Shown here: positions 51,474 through 60,539 of the stretch, piece after piece | How the letters are laid out: every line of letters starts with the position of its first letter | Numbering within the stretch: position 1 is the stretch's first letter | Assembly: GCF_001012825.1 (NCBI RefSeq) | Contig: NZ_LCZJ02000016.1 | Coordinates: 209,205-273,204, forward strand | Direction of reading: 5' to 3' | DNA from: Paenibacillus etheri | Lineage (GTDB): Bacteria > Bacillota > Bacilli > Paenibacillales > Paenibacillaceae | Length of the DNA: 64,000 nt | Program-made: the position numbers and the translations under genes | Notes under the pieces: model-generated | Database searches by the model: none | What the model saw: only the letters and a program-made list of their open reading frames with translations | Told to the model about the DNA's origin: nothing

Positions 51474-52358
51474 TTGGGGATGGACATCAACTTGGAATGG
51501 TATCGTTCTTTTTACTGGGTAGCACAAACTGGCAGCTTAACTGCGGCAGCAGAAAGGCTGAATATCACACAACCAGCGGTGAGTCACACAATTAAGCAAT
51601 TGGAAGAAAAGATGCGCGGACCCTTATTTTTTCGAACCTCTAGAGGGGTGGATCTAACGACAGAAGGCAAGGTACTGCTGCGATTTATTGAGCAAGCCTT
51701 TCAGAATGTGGAGATGGGTGAGCGAGCGATTGCTGAAATGAACAACTTAAATAGCGGGGAGATTCATATCGGTGCTAGTGATACCCTCTGCAAATATTAC
51801 TTGTTGACTTATCTCGAGCAATATCACGAACAATACCCCAATGTCCGTATTCATATTACGAATCGAACAACACCGGAGACACTTGCGCTCCTAAAAGAAG
51901 GAAAAATCGATTTCGGCATCGTTAGCTTACCGGCATCTGACAAACAGATTGAATTTCGCAAGAGTACACGGCTCCAAGATTGCCTTGTAGGTGGCAAAGG
52001 ATTCCGTCATTTGGCGGATAAGACAATGCCGCTTTCAGAGATCAAGCAGTACCCATTGTTGTTCCTAGAGCCGGGAGGCAGCACAAGAAAGTATATAGAC
52101 GGGTTTCTTGCTTCCAATCATGTGACGATAACACCAGAGTTTGAATTAGGCAGTGTAGATCTTCTTGTTCAGTTCGCTTTGCGTGGCTTTGGTCTTGCTT
52201 TTGTTATTCGGGATTATGTAACGGAAGAATTAAAAAGTGGGGAACTTGTAGAAATCCCTTTAGATCCGCCGTTTCCAGAGCGTAATATAGGGATAGCGAC
52301 TCTTCGAGGGGTTCCGCTCTCTGCGGCATCTAAGTCCTTTCTAACCTTATTGGACTAA
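51474..52358 (+). CDS. LysR-family transcriptional regulator
   Basis: This 294-residue LysR regulator has a winged helix (LEWYRSFYWVAQTGSLTAAAERLNITQPAVSHTIKQLEE) and a periplasmic-binding-like effector domain (about 95-290; IHIGASDTLCKYYLLTYLEQY, IDFGIVSLP). The start is TTG 51474 or ATG 51480 after AAGGTGAGG. It is divergent from the PurA-like gene with 107 bases between them, the classic arrangement for LysR control of that neighbour. Confidence 0.87.
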   Translation: MGMDINLEWYRSFYWVAQTGSLTAAAERLNITQPAVSHTIKQLEEKMRGPLFFRTSRGVDLTTEGKVLLRFIEQAFQNVEMGERAIAEMNNLNSGEIHIGASDTLCKYYLLTYLEQYHEQYPNVRIHITNRTTPETLALLKEGKIDFGIVSLPASDKQIEFRKSTRLQDCLVGGKGFRHLADKTMPLSEIKQYPLLFLEPGGSTRKYIDGFLASNHVTITPEFELGSVDLLVQFALRGFGLAFVIRDYVTEELKSGELVEIPLDPPFPERNIGIATLRGVPLSAASKSFLTLLD

Positions 52359-52404
52359 AACATAATCAGGTGCAGGATCATACACATGAGGAGGAGGCTA
52401 AGCT

Positions 52405-53646
52405 ATGAGTGGTATGCTTGGTCGGCTACGCAAGGGATACGGGAAAAAGCTGCGGTCACTTCACACCTGGAACGGCTGGATCGTCGTGATATTGACCTTG
52501 ACGGGGCTCGTGTTAGTAGGCGGTTTCTGGCGAGGTTTCCTTGGTGAAGGCAGGGTATGGATTAAAGGCTTGCATATTGTGGTAGGTATAGCATCTATCC
52601 TTCCTGTTGTATATTATCTTCTGTTGGCAAATAAACATTGGAAACAGCTGAAGGAGAAACCTTGGCAGCGTTTCAATGTACTTGTCGTGCTCATCTTGTT
52701 ATTCGGTTGGTTCGTTTCGGGAGTATTGCTATGGCAGTTCCGTAGGGTTGGTCCGCAAGTATCTAACCTTGCATTGGTCGTTCACGATGTACTGACATGG
52801 GTAGGTTTGCCTTACATTATCTATCACTCACTGACTCGCGTGAAATGGTTGAAGGATCCGAATCGTCGGACTATCAAGAGCGGGAGCGAGGGGAGTACCA
52901 ATTCTACCTCTCAGGCTACTCCGCAGCCGGTCTATACACGTAGGGCGTTTATTCGTGGGACGATCGGTGTAGGGCTTGCCCTTACAATCGGTCCCTCATT
53001 TGTAAAGTGGCTAGGTAGCTCGATTGGAAACATCGGCGGCAGTGAAACGATCGATAAATTAATCGAGAATAATCGCAATCAGCTATTGCCTGCACCGCAG
53101 CCACTGGCGGCATCTTCACCGCCTCTTGGAGGGGGGGCACAGGGTCAGTTCCGTGTCTATACAGTAACCCCTATTCCGGAGTTCACGAACGATAGTTGGT
53201 CCTTTAAGGTAGATGGACTTGTTGATCAGAGCTTTACGTGGAATTGGGAGCAATTCGTTCAATTGCAACGGACGGTTCAAGTGAGTGATTTTCACTGCGT
53301 AACAGGTTGGTCTGTCTACAAGAACACCTGGGAAGGCATCAAACTAAAGGATCTTCTACAACAGGCTGGGGTGAAGTCCACAGCAAAAACGGTGAAATTT
53401 TACTCTGGGGATGGTGTATATACAGATACCCTTACGCTGGAGCAGGCGGATATGGACGATGTTATGGTCGCGGTTATGCATGATGGAAAACCGATTCCGA
53501 GCGACCTCGGTGGACCGGTTCGGCTAATTGTCCCCAAAATGTTCGCTTACAAATCAGTGAAGTGGCTGAACCGGATTGAACTGATCGAGGGAGAGCATAC
53601 AGGATATTGGGAGCAACGTGGATATTCGAATGACGCTTGGGTGTAG
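52405..53646 (+). CDS. Cytochrome b561-like / molybdopterin oxidoreductase fusion
   Basis: In this 413-residue protein residues ~15-145 form four membrane helices with candidate haem ligands His20, His57, His127 and His141. After a Ser/Thr-rich linker, RRAFIRG (Arg179-180) and a hydrophobic stretch form a Tat-like signal inside the protein. Residues ~245-400 are a sulfite-oxidase-fold molybdopterin domain with the Mo-ligand Cys298 in DFHCVTGWSV. It looks like MsrP and MsrQ in one chain, reducing or oxidising a substrate outside the membrane. The substrate is unknown. Confidence 0.82.
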   Translation: MSGMLGRLRKGYGKKLRSLHTWNGWIVVILTLTGLVLVGGFWRGFLGEGRVWIKGLHIVVGIASILPVVYYLLLANKHWKQLKEKPWQRFNVLVVLILLFGWFVSGVLLWQFRRVGPQVSNLALVVHDVLTWVGLPYIIYHSLTRVKWLKDPNRRTIKSGSEGSTNSTSQATPQPVYTRRAFIRGTIGVGLALTIGPSFVKWLGSSIGNIGGSETIDKLIENNRNQLLPAPQPLAASSPPLGGGAQGQFRVYTVTPIPEFTNDSWSFKVDGLVDQSFTWNWEQFVQLQRTVQVSDFHCVTGWSVYKNTWEGIKLKDLLQQAGVKSTAKTVKFYSGDGVYTDTLTLEQADMDDVMVAVMHDGKPIPSDLGGPVRLIVPKMFAYKSVKWLNRIELIEGEHTGYWEQRGYSNDAWV

Positions 53647-53665
53647 TTGTAATAGAGTTGTTTTC

Positions 53666-53703
53666 AACCTTAATGGGCTTTATGCCTGCTAAGGTTTTTT
53701 TTG
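53666..53703 (+). terminator. Terminator after the oxidoreductase
   Basis: AACCTTA pairs with TAAGGTT around an inner GGCTTTATGCC hairpin, followed by eight T residues. Confidence 0.85.
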
Positions 53704-53811
53704 TGATTAAGGACGTAATCAAAGAAATACTTCCATATAATAAAGTGGACCAGTAAGGGGTTTGGAATAATCTGCGGAAAAATTGTAATTTTGTAATAAA
53801 AAGGAGTTGCG

Positions 53812-54621
53812 TTGTTTTCTGATAAAATAAAGCAAATGATGGAAAAAGTTACCGGATCGGTTAGGGAGGTGTTTATTTTGAACGGTACGAGATCCGTAAG
53901 GCTATTAGGGCTTATAGTTGGCGTGGTGTTACTGAATATTATGGTTTTGTCACCAGGGTTACTAGGGGTCGAAATTGGGGGAGTAAGCGTTCTAGAGACT
54001 TCCTTTGGCGTGACATTAGTAGTGATCAGTCTTCTTGTTGTCCTTTATGGAAGTTATAATTTGTTGTTTAAAGCTTCGGTGGTTCCACCTGTAAAAGAGA
54101 TAAAGACACATGAGGATTATATAGCAGCGCTCACGCAATACAGAAATATAAAGGTGCTGAAAAAGGATATTACACTGGCTTTGGATCAACTAGCCCGGCT
54201 GGAGAAGAAGAAAAATACTCTAGTAGATGTCCTTAGCCAGCGATTTGAGCAATCGGAGTTAAGCTTCAAAAAGTTTGGTGCGGTCAGTTATGAAGTGGAG
54301 AAGCTCTTCTATCTGAATATTCGAGGAATACTTAATAAGTTAAGTGTTTTTGACGCTTCGGAATTCTCCCTTTTTGCCAGTCAGCAGAGACCTGCGCAAT
54401 TCTCGGATAAATTGGTGCAGAAAAAAACAGCGCTATACAATGAATACTTGGCTTATGTAACAGGTTATCTCGGTGCAAACGAAGAGATATTGCTGAAGTT
54501 AGATCAATTGCTACTCGAAATATCACTATTAGACAGCACGAATTATAAAGATGTTGAAGATATGCCTTGTATGAAGGAGATCGATGAATTGATCAAACAG
54601 ACGAAATTCTATAAGCAATGA
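53812..54621 (+). CDS. Two-helix membrane protein with coiled-coil domain, TelA locus
   Basis: This 269-residue protein has two membrane segments (about 28-52 and 62-85, LLGLIVGVVLLNIMVL and FGVTLVVISLLVVLYGS). A long cytoplasmic helical domain follows, with coiled-coil character (LDQLARLEKKKNTLVDVLSQRFEQ). No family is recognised; it plays the place that XpaC-like proteins hold next to TelA elsewhere, without clear similarity. The start is TTG, 5 bases after AAGGAG. It is the first gene of the tight unit with the VWA and TelA genes. Confidence 0.75.
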   Translation: MFSDKIKQMMEKVTGSVREVFILNGTRSVRLLGLIVGVVLLNIMVLSPGLLGVEIGGVSVLETSFGVTLVVISLLVVLYGSYNLLFKASVVPPVKEIKTHEDYIAALTQYRNIKVLKKDITLALDQLARLEKKKNTLVDVLSQRFEQSELSFKKFGAVSYEVEKLFYLNIRGILNKLSVFDASEFSLFASQQRPAQFSDKLVQKKTALYNEYLAYVTGYLGANEEILLKLDQLLLEISLLDSTNYKDVEDMPCMKEIDELIKQTKFYKQ

Positions 54622-54634
54622 AAGGAAGATGCGA

Positions 54635-56323
54635 ATGGCTAGGAAAGGGAGAACATTTTTAGTACTCGGGATTATAACAGTGGTTGTTTTTGCTCTTGTA
54701 TACTTTGGGATCACCTTAACATCTAATCTTGGTAAAACGACTAGTGAGGTCTCATCTGAAGATGCAGGCAAACAACTGGATAAACTGTATAAAAAAATCA
54801 AAGTAAACACCGCGGAACAGGTCAAAGGACAAATCGACCTCGATCCTGTAGCGATTGGCGATTCTTTGCCGGATATTTCTAAATTTCCTGTATCAGTGAC
54901 CAATACAACGGATAGCTTTGTCGAAATCTTTTCATCCACAGAAAAATCTGGAACGGGTAATGATGGATGGCTCAACGAAGTGGCCACAGAATTCAATAAG
55001 TCTAATATAGAGGTGAACGGAATACCTGCATCGGTTAAGATTCGCAATATTGCTTCAGGTACAGCGACGGATTACATAAGGTCTGGTAAATATATACCAG
55101 ATGCTTTCACACCATCCAATGAGTTGTGGGGCGAGATGGTAAAAGCGAACGGCATCAACACGCAGCTAATAACTAATCGTCTTATTGGCAATGTAGCCGG
55201 TATGGTTACGAATAAAACGAAATATGATGAGTTAGTCGATAAGTACGGTTCTTTAAACGTCAAGACGATTACCGACGCGATAGCAAATAATGAATTATCT
55301 ATGGGCTATACAGATCCTTTTGCCAGCTCAACAGGTCTGAATTTTCTTGTGACTGCACTTGGGACGTTTGACAGCTCTGATTTGCTTGGAGAACAAGCGG
55401 TTCAGGGCTTTGAGAAATTCCAAGCGAATGTACCTTTTATCGCGTCGACGACTTTACAAATGCGTGATGCGGCTAAAACTGGAAAGCTGGATGCTTTTGT
55501 CTTAGAGTACCAAATTTACGCAAATGCCCCCGAATTGAAGAGTAGCTATGTATTTACTCCTTTTGGTGTAAGGCATGACAGCCCCCTTTACGCAATAGGT
55601 GATCTACCCCAAGAGAAGGTGGACATTATTAAGAAATTCGCGGAGTTTGTTGAACAGGATAAGTATCAGCAATTGGGTGAGGAAAAAGGTTTTAATGGAC
55701 TGAATGATTATCATTCGGAGGTTAATCCAGTGGATGGCAGTCTTTTATCCTCGGCGCAAAAGCTTTGGAAGGAGAAGAAAAACGGCAATAAACCCATAGC
55801 GGCAGTATTTGTAGCTGATGTTTCAGGTAGCATGAATGGTGAGCCTTTAAATCGCTTAAAGCAATCATTATTAACGGGACAGAAGTACTTGGGCAAGGAT
55901 AATAGTATTGGTTTTGTTTCCTACTCCGACAACGTTACGATAAACCTTCCTGTTGGTAAGTACGACACGAATCAGCAGTCGATGTTTGTTGGGGCGATAG
56001 ATAGTCTTCAGGCGAATGGGGGGACAGCGACTTTTGATGGAATTGTGGTGGCACTCAAAATGCTTCAAGATGAAATGAAGATAAACCCGGAAATCAAACC
56101 TTTGATCTTTGTGTTGAGCGATGGGGAGACGAATGAAGGTCATTCCCTGAATGATATCAGGGGCTTGATTGAAACCTACAAAATCCCGATTTACACCATT
56201 GGCTATAACGCGAATATTAAAGCATTGGAGAGCATTTCAAGCATTAATGAAGCGGCGAACATCAATGCGGATACAGACGACGTAGTCTATAAAATCGGTA
56301 ATCTGCTCAATGTCCAAATGTAA
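54635..56323 (+). CDS. Substrate-binding and von Willebrand A (VWA) domain membrane protein
   Basis: This 562-residue protein has one N-terminal membrane anchor (FLVLGIITVVVFALVYFGI). A type-2 periplasmic-binding-like domain (about 80-370) has FVEIFSSTEKSGTGNDGWLNEVA and YTDPFASSTGLNFLVTALG. The C-terminal VWA domain (about 385-562) has a complete metal-ion site: DVSGS (Asp near 394), GGTATFDG (Thr) and SDGETNEG (Asp). Both domains face outside. It may bind a solute or anion and a protein partner. ATG 54635 is better spaced than 54629. Confidence 0.85.
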   Translation: MARKGRTFLVLGIITVVVFALVYFGITLTSNLGKTTSEVSSEDAGKQLDKLYKKIKVNTAEQVKGQIDLDPVAIGDSLPDISKFPVSVTNTTDSFVEIFSSTEKSGTGNDGWLNEVATEFNKSNIEVNGIPASVKIRNIASGTATDYIRSGKYIPDAFTPSNELWGEMVKANGINTQLITNRLIGNVAGMVTNKTKYDELVDKYGSLNVKTITDAIANNELSMGYTDPFASSTGLNFLVTALGTFDSSDLLGEQAVQGFEKFQANVPFIASTTLQMRDAAKTGKLDAFVLEYQIYANAPELKSSYVFTPFGVRHDSPLYAIGDLPQEKVDIIKKFAEFVEQDKYQQLGEEKGFNGLNDYHSEVNPVDGSLLSSAQKLWKEKKNGNKPIAAVFVADVSGSMNGEPLNRLKQSLLTGQKYLGKDNSIGFVSYSDNVTINLPVGKYDTNQQSMFVGAIDSLQANGGTATFDGIVVALKMLQDEMKINPEIKPLIFVLSDGETNEGHSLNDIRGLIETYKIPIYTIGYNANIKALESISSINEAANINADTDDVVYKIGNLLNVQM

Positions 56324-56347
56324 GTTAAACTTGTTAGGAGGGGTTCT

Positions 56348-57487
56348 ATGTCATTTACGATGGAAGTGGTCAGCCCGGAGAAATTGAAATCAGCGATTGA
56401 AGCTCAGGTTAAACCTGAGCCAGCGGAAGTAATGCAGCTGAAGGAAATGGCGATAACTAATGTGTCAACGATCTTGGAGCTGGATTTAGAATCCTTAGAT
56501 AAACGAAAAGAAGTGCTGCAATCCATAGACAGCTTCGGGATGAACACTATGAGATCATCTTCAGACAAGAACTCTCTTTTGCAAGTTTCTGTAGGGAATT
56601 TATCGAAAACAGGGGATGAAGGTGGGCAAGTAGCTAAGGGGTTAACGGAACTGAACCTCCAGTTGAAAGATTTAGACCCAAGCGCTGTGGATTTTGCTAA
56701 AAGTGGTCTTCTAGGGAAGTTCTTTAACCCATTGCGGAGTTATTTTGCGAAGTATCAAAAAGCAGATGCTGTAATCTCAGATATTATCATTTCTTTAGAT
56801 AAAGGCAAAACCGTATTGAAAAATGATAACACTACGTTAGAGTTCGAGCAGCAATCGCTTAGAGAGCTCACTAAAAAACTGCAGAAAGAGATTCAGCTAG
56901 GAATGCTGATGGATCAGGAGATCGAGGCTCAACTAGAAGCAGCTAAGCTTCGCAATGAGTCCGAAGAAAGGGTAAAGTTCATAACGGAGGAAGTATTGTT
57001 TCCTCTGCGGCAGCGTGTGATGGATCTGCAACAGATGCTGGTAGTGAATCAGCAGGGAATTATGGCGATTGAAGTGGTCATACGAAATAATAAAGAGCTA
57101 ATCAGAGGGGTAGACAGAGCTAGAAATGTTACGGTTTCTGCCTTGAAGATCTCCGTTACAGTGGCCAGTGCTCTCTATAATCAACGGATCGTTCTGAAAA
57201 AGATTGAACTCCTAAATCAAACGACCAACACACTAATAAGCGGTACCTCAAAAATGTTGAAAGATCAAGGGGCAGCAATCCATAAGCAATCTCTAGAATC
57301 TAGCATTTCAGTAGATACATTAAAACAGGCATTCACCGATGTGCTATCCGCTTTAGATTCAATAAGTACGTATAAGCAGGAAGCTCTTCCTAAAATGCGT
57401 GAAACCATTAACCAATTCAGAGAGCTGGCAGATAGCGGAGAACAGCAGATCGTGCGGCTGGAGAAGGGGAATAGGCTGGGCTTGTAG
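56348..57487 (+). CDS. TelA-family toxic anion resistance protein
   Basis: This 379-residue, almost fully helical protein belongs to the TelA/KlaA family, with FGMNTMRSSSDKNSLLQVSVGNLS, LKDLDPSAVDFAKSGLLGKFFNPLRSYFAKYQKADAVI and a C-terminal helical bundle. The family is linked to tellurite resistance and to envelope or toxin stress loci, mechanism unknown. AGGAGGGG lies close to the ATG. It follows the VWA gene by 24 bases, so the two are probably co-expressed. Confidence 0.85.
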   Translation: MSFTMEVVSPEKLKSAIEAQVKPEPAEVMQLKEMAITNVSTILELDLESLDKRKEVLQSIDSFGMNTMRSSSDKNSLLQVSVGNLSKTGDEGGQVAKGLTELNLQLKDLDPSAVDFAKSGLLGKFFNPLRSYFAKYQKADAVISDIIISLDKGKTVLKNDNTTLEFEQQSLRELTKKLQKEIQLGMLMDQEIEAQLEAAKLRNESEERVKFITEEVLFPLRQRVMDLQQMLVVNQQGIMAIEVVIRNNKELIRGVDRARNVTVSALKISVTVASALYNQRIVLKKIELLNQTTNTLISGTSKMLKDQGAAIHKQSLESSISVDTLKQAFTDVLSALDSISTYKQEALPKMRETINQFRELADSGEQQIVRLEKGNRLGL

Positions 57488-57546
57488 CTGCTATCAGTCT
57501 AAACCCATCCTAGCCTTTAGTCTGGTAAGACTCCGGTCCTAAGACT

Positions 57547-57577
57547 GTTTTGAGCCTTCTCTTTACCACGTATAATG
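57547..57577 (+). promoter_or_regulatory. Possible internal promoter before the fourth gene
   Basis: A perfect TATAAT at about 57572-57577, with a poor -35 (TTTTGA at 17 bases), lies in the 126-base gap after telA. The last gene may be made separately as well as from the upstream operon. Confidence 0.4.
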
Positions 57578-57613
57578 AGATTAATTGAAAACGTGAGAGG
57601 AAGGACATAAGAA

Positions 57614-58336
57614 ATGAACGATAAGTTGTATACAATGCCGATCGGAGCGTTAGATTCCATGCAGATTCCCGTAGAATCGAAATCACAAGCTAAACCCGGC
57701 AAACGTCGAACGAGTCCCAAGACCTATCGGAGTATTTTGTATTTTATAATCTCTTTACCGATTACGATTGTATATTTCGTGTTTATGGTGACAGGGTTAG
57801 CGTTATCCATTGGGTTAACACCCATTTTCATCGGTATTCCCTTATTTTTCGCAGTAGCCAAAGGATTGGATTACATCGTACAATTTGAGCAAGAGTTAGT
57901 AAGATCATTGCTGGATATTCCTAGACCGAGTGAAGAGCGTAGAACGGATATGAAGCAAGAGGGAGCGGGCTTCCTGCAACGAATGAAGTTAGGTTTTGAT
58001 GGTGCAAAGTTTGCACGTAACATCATGCTGATTATGGGACGATTCGTATCAAGCATAATCTTCTTTTCACTAACGATAACCGTGGTAGCGGCTGCTCTGG
58101 GTCTGATTACGCTGCCTGTGCTCCATCAGATTTTCCTGCAAACGATGGATTTGAACATTTTGGAGAACAGTGTGTTTGCCTTATTTAATATCGACTGGAC
58201 ATTATCTCAGCAATATATATCTTATGTTGTAGCGGGACTCGTCGTTGCTGTGATCGCAACTTGGGTGATCAAGTCGTTGATGGATGTACAGCGTAGAATG
58301 TTGTTTGTATCCTACGAGGAAGAACGTCAGTATTAA
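57614..58336 (+). CDS. Membrane protein with sensor-like domain, TelA locus
   Basis: This 240-residue protein has about four membrane helices in two pairs (about 40-85 and 135-215) with a cytoplasmic loop between. The stretch GLTPIFIGIPLFFAVAKGLDYIVQFEQELVRSLLDIPRPSEERR resembles the PF13796 sensor domain found at the N-terminus of some histidine kinases. Here it stands alone without a kinase. GAGAGGAAGG precedes the ATG. Confidence 0.7.
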   Translation: MNDKLYTMPIGALDSMQIPVESKSQAKPGKRRTSPKTYRSILYFIISLPITIVYFVFMVTGLALSIGLTPIFIGIPLFFAVAKGLDYIVQFEQELVRSLLDIPRPSEERRTDMKQEGAGFLQRMKLGFDGAKFARNIMLIMGRFVSSIIFFSLTITVVAAALGLITLPVLHQIFLQTMDLNILENSVFALFNIDWTLSQQYISYVVAGLVVAVIATWVIKSLMDVQRRMLFVSYEEERQY

Positions 58337-58342
58337 ATGGAA

Positions 58343-58379
58343 AAAAAGCGTAGCTCTTTGAGAGCTACGCTTTTTTTTC
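58343..58379. terminator. Bidirectional terminator after the TelA locus
   Basis: AAAAAAAGCGTAGCTCT and AGAGCTACGCTTTTTTT form a near-perfect stem with T-runs on either strand. It also serves the convergent phosphatase gene. Confidence 0.92.
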
Positions 58380-58425
58380 ATTTTTATCTCTATTTGAATG
58401 AATTAGTTCATCGCTCAACAAGTTA

Positions 58426-59214
58426 TTAAGCTTCTAAACAGTATGCTTGTAACTGCTTGCGCTTATCAGCTGTCATGCCGAATTCCTGTTCGAGGAAAGC
58501 CTCAACACTTTTATATCGCTCGTCGATGGCAGAGAAAATGGCTTCCATGAATTCTCGACGTAATATAAGCGCAGCCATAACAGTATCTACTTCCTTCGGT
58601 GATAGATGTTGTGAGGCTTGCTTTTTTATTTCTTCATTCATAGGACCAAGTGTCTGATTGGAGAGCAAATAGTCTTCTATAATCGTCTCTTTCGGAACTC
58701 CAAGTGCTAGGAAGATGAACGCCGATCCAACTCCAGTGCGATCTCTTCCACCGGCACAATGATGCAGGATACTGAATTCATCTGGAAGCATAATTGTTGC
58801 CATAAGTCGTTTAAAGGAAGGGTTATTAAATGCCATGTCCAAATACATATTAACTAAGAAGTCTGTCGTAAAATGTTCAAGAAATCCAGAACGAACCACA
58901 TCTCTCATATCTCCGGGAACCTCTTGCTTTAGAGCAGGTACACAAATGTTTTTTACTCCTGGAATGACTGGATCTGGTTTTAAACGAACTTCTTCTATTC
59001 CTCGATAATCAAATATGGTCTTAATTCCAAGGGATTTAAAGAGTTTTATATCTTGATCGGTCATTCCTGTTAATTCGGCTGATCGAAAAAACAAACCGTA
59101 TTTGACTCTACGACCATCTGAGGTGGCGTATCCGCCCATATCTCGGAAATTGAGGACGCCTTTAAAGGGGAGAACGCGATGCTTAGAATTTGTTGTTTCT
59201 AGTTTCTGGTTCAT
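58426..59214 (-). CDS. Tyrosine-protein-phosphatase-like protein
   Basis: This 262-residue phosphatase of the Y_phosphatase3 (MptpB/lipid phosphatase-like) family has N-terminal GVLNFRDMGGYATSDGRRVKYGLFFRSAEL. The catalytic P-loop HCAGGRDRTG (Cys-X5-Arg) is near residue 158. It may dephosphorylate phosphotyrosine, phosphoinositide or a small phosphate ester. It is a single gene with its ATG 8-10 bases after a weak AGGTGG. Confidence 0.85.
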   Translation of the reverse strand: MNQKLETTNSKHRVLPFKGVLNFRDMGGYATSDGRRVKYGLFFRSAELTGMTDQDIKLFKSLGIKTIFDYRGIEEVRLKPDPVIPGVKNICVPALKQEVPGDMRDVVRSGFLEHFTTDFLVNMYLDMAFNNPSFKRLMATIMLPDEFSILHHCAGGRDRTGVGSAFIFLALGVPKETIIEDYLLSNQTLGPMNEEIKKQASQHLSPKEVDTVMAALILRREFMEAIFSAIDERYKSVEAFLEQEFGMTADKRKQLQAYCLEA

Positions 59215-59298
59215 TTTCGTACCACCTTTGGTTGGTTATTGAATAGGCTATTCAAAAATGTAGAAAGGGTGTCGCTTACAAACTATATTCTTGAGTAG

Positions 59299-60396
59299 TT
59301 AACGAATAAAGTCATCTAACATTTTATTTAAATCTTCAGCAACCCAATTAATTTCACGATAGGAATCAAAATTACTCATGACGACGATTAAGTTCTTAGT
59401 CTCTGGATCTCTAAGAATTAAAGAGGAATATCCAAAAATATTTCCACCATGACCCACTAGATTAATTGGATCGTGATATACAAACCAACCATACGCGTAA
59501 CTTAGTTTATTCTCTTCCAAGATAACCTTTGGGCTAAACATAATGTCAAGAGATTCCTTGGAGACTAATTTATCCGTGTAAAGAGCTTGATCCCATAAAA
59601 AGAGATCTTCAACCGTCGAATATAATGCACCTGCTGAGAATGGAACAGACATATCTATTTGATAGGAAGGATCACTATAATGTTGGATCGTACCTTCATA
59701 CCCTTTAGCATGAGTATCCTCATTGTACTCATTTTTGTCATAACCAGAATTTTTCATGTGAAGCGGTTTGAAAATATTGTTGTTAATATAATCCGCATAA
59801 GATCCATTCGTTACTATTTCAATAATATATCCCAATAAAATATAGTTTGAATTACTATAGCTGAACTGTGTTCCTGGAGTGAAATCAAGAGATTTTTGTT
59901 TGAACGTATCAATGATATCTAATGGGGAGTTATATTTTTGGAAAACAGAAAAGACATTGTCAATTTGCAAATATTCTGGAATTCCTGAAGTGTGTGACAA
60001 GAGGTGGTGTAAGTTGATTATATTTCCTTGGGGATAATCGGGGATATATTTATCCAGAGTATCATTCACATTAACTAAACCTTGCTCTTGAAGTTTAAGA
60101 ATGCTAAGTGCTGTAAATTGCTTGGACACTGAAGCTATTCTATAAATCGTGTTAGGCGTGTTGGGAATATCTTTTTCAAAATTGGCCATGCCGTAACCTT
60201 TGCTAATCCAAATGTCTCCTTTTTTAGCCATTAGAACAGAACCGTTAAATTTCTTTTCAGTAAGATATTTGTCTACCTGTGCATCTAAATCAGTATTTGT
60301 CTTTCTTGAAATGATGACTTCAGGCTCAGATGAGCAAGCAGAAAGTAAGTAAAGAGTTAGTAACATAATTCCAATCTTTTTCAAATGAACGATCAT
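59299..60396 (-). CDS. Serine beta-lactamase-like lipoprotein (class C/PBP family)
   Basis: This 365-residue exported protein has a signal peptide ending in YLLSACS (lipidated Cys). The catalytic motifs are SVSK (SXXK), YSNSNY (Tyr-X-Asn) and GHGGNIFGY in the KTG position. It is probably a D-aminopeptidase, esterase or PBP-related hydrolase at the cell surface, not a secreted penicillinase. The frame is open to 60411, but GGGAG sets the ATG at 60396. It is divergent from a VanZ-like gene, with a 28-bp perfect palindrome between them. Confidence 0.85.
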   Translation of the reverse strand: MIVHLKKIGIMLLTLYLLSACSSEPEVIISRKTNTDLDAQVDKYLTEKKFNGSVLMAKKGDIWISKGYGMANFEKDIPNTPNTIYRIASVSKQFTALSILKLQEQGLVNVNDTLDKYIPDYPQGNIINLHHLLSHTSGIPEYLQIDNVFSVFQKYNSPLDIIDTFKQKSLDFTPGTQFSYSNSNYILLGYIIEIVTNGSYADYINNNIFKPLHMKNSGYDKNEYNEDTHAKGYEGTIQHYSDPSYQIDMSVPFSAGALYSTVEDLFLWDQALYTDKLVSKESLDIMFSPKVILEENKLSYAYGWFVYHDPINLVGHGGNIFGYSSLILRDPETKNLIVVMSNFDSYREINWVAEDLNKMLDDFIR

Positions 60397-60511
60397 GAAT
60401 AGAACTCCCATTCTTTTATTATTCTTTGAAAATTATGTACTTCGTAGTTTACTATTACGTTACTAATGACTTGAGGTTTCTATAAAAAATAAATGTTAGA
60501 CGTATATAGGA

Positions 60512-60539
60512 ATTAAAGAAATCTTAAGATTTCTTTAAT
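60512..60539. promoter_or_regulatory. Perfect 28-bp palindrome in a divergent promoter region
   Basis: ATTAAAGAAATCTT is followed directly by its exact complement, with no loop. It lies between the serine hydrolase lipoprotein gene and the VanZ-like gene, and upstream of a TATAAT at about 60575. It is likely the operator of an unknown dimeric regulator. No T-run follows, so a terminator is unlikely. Confidence 0.6.

Noticed and set aside
59299-60396. A functional beta-lactamase resistance gene
   Set aside because: The SXXK and YSN motifs occur across many PBP-like hydrolases, and the HGG-type third motif is typical of peptidase/esterase members.
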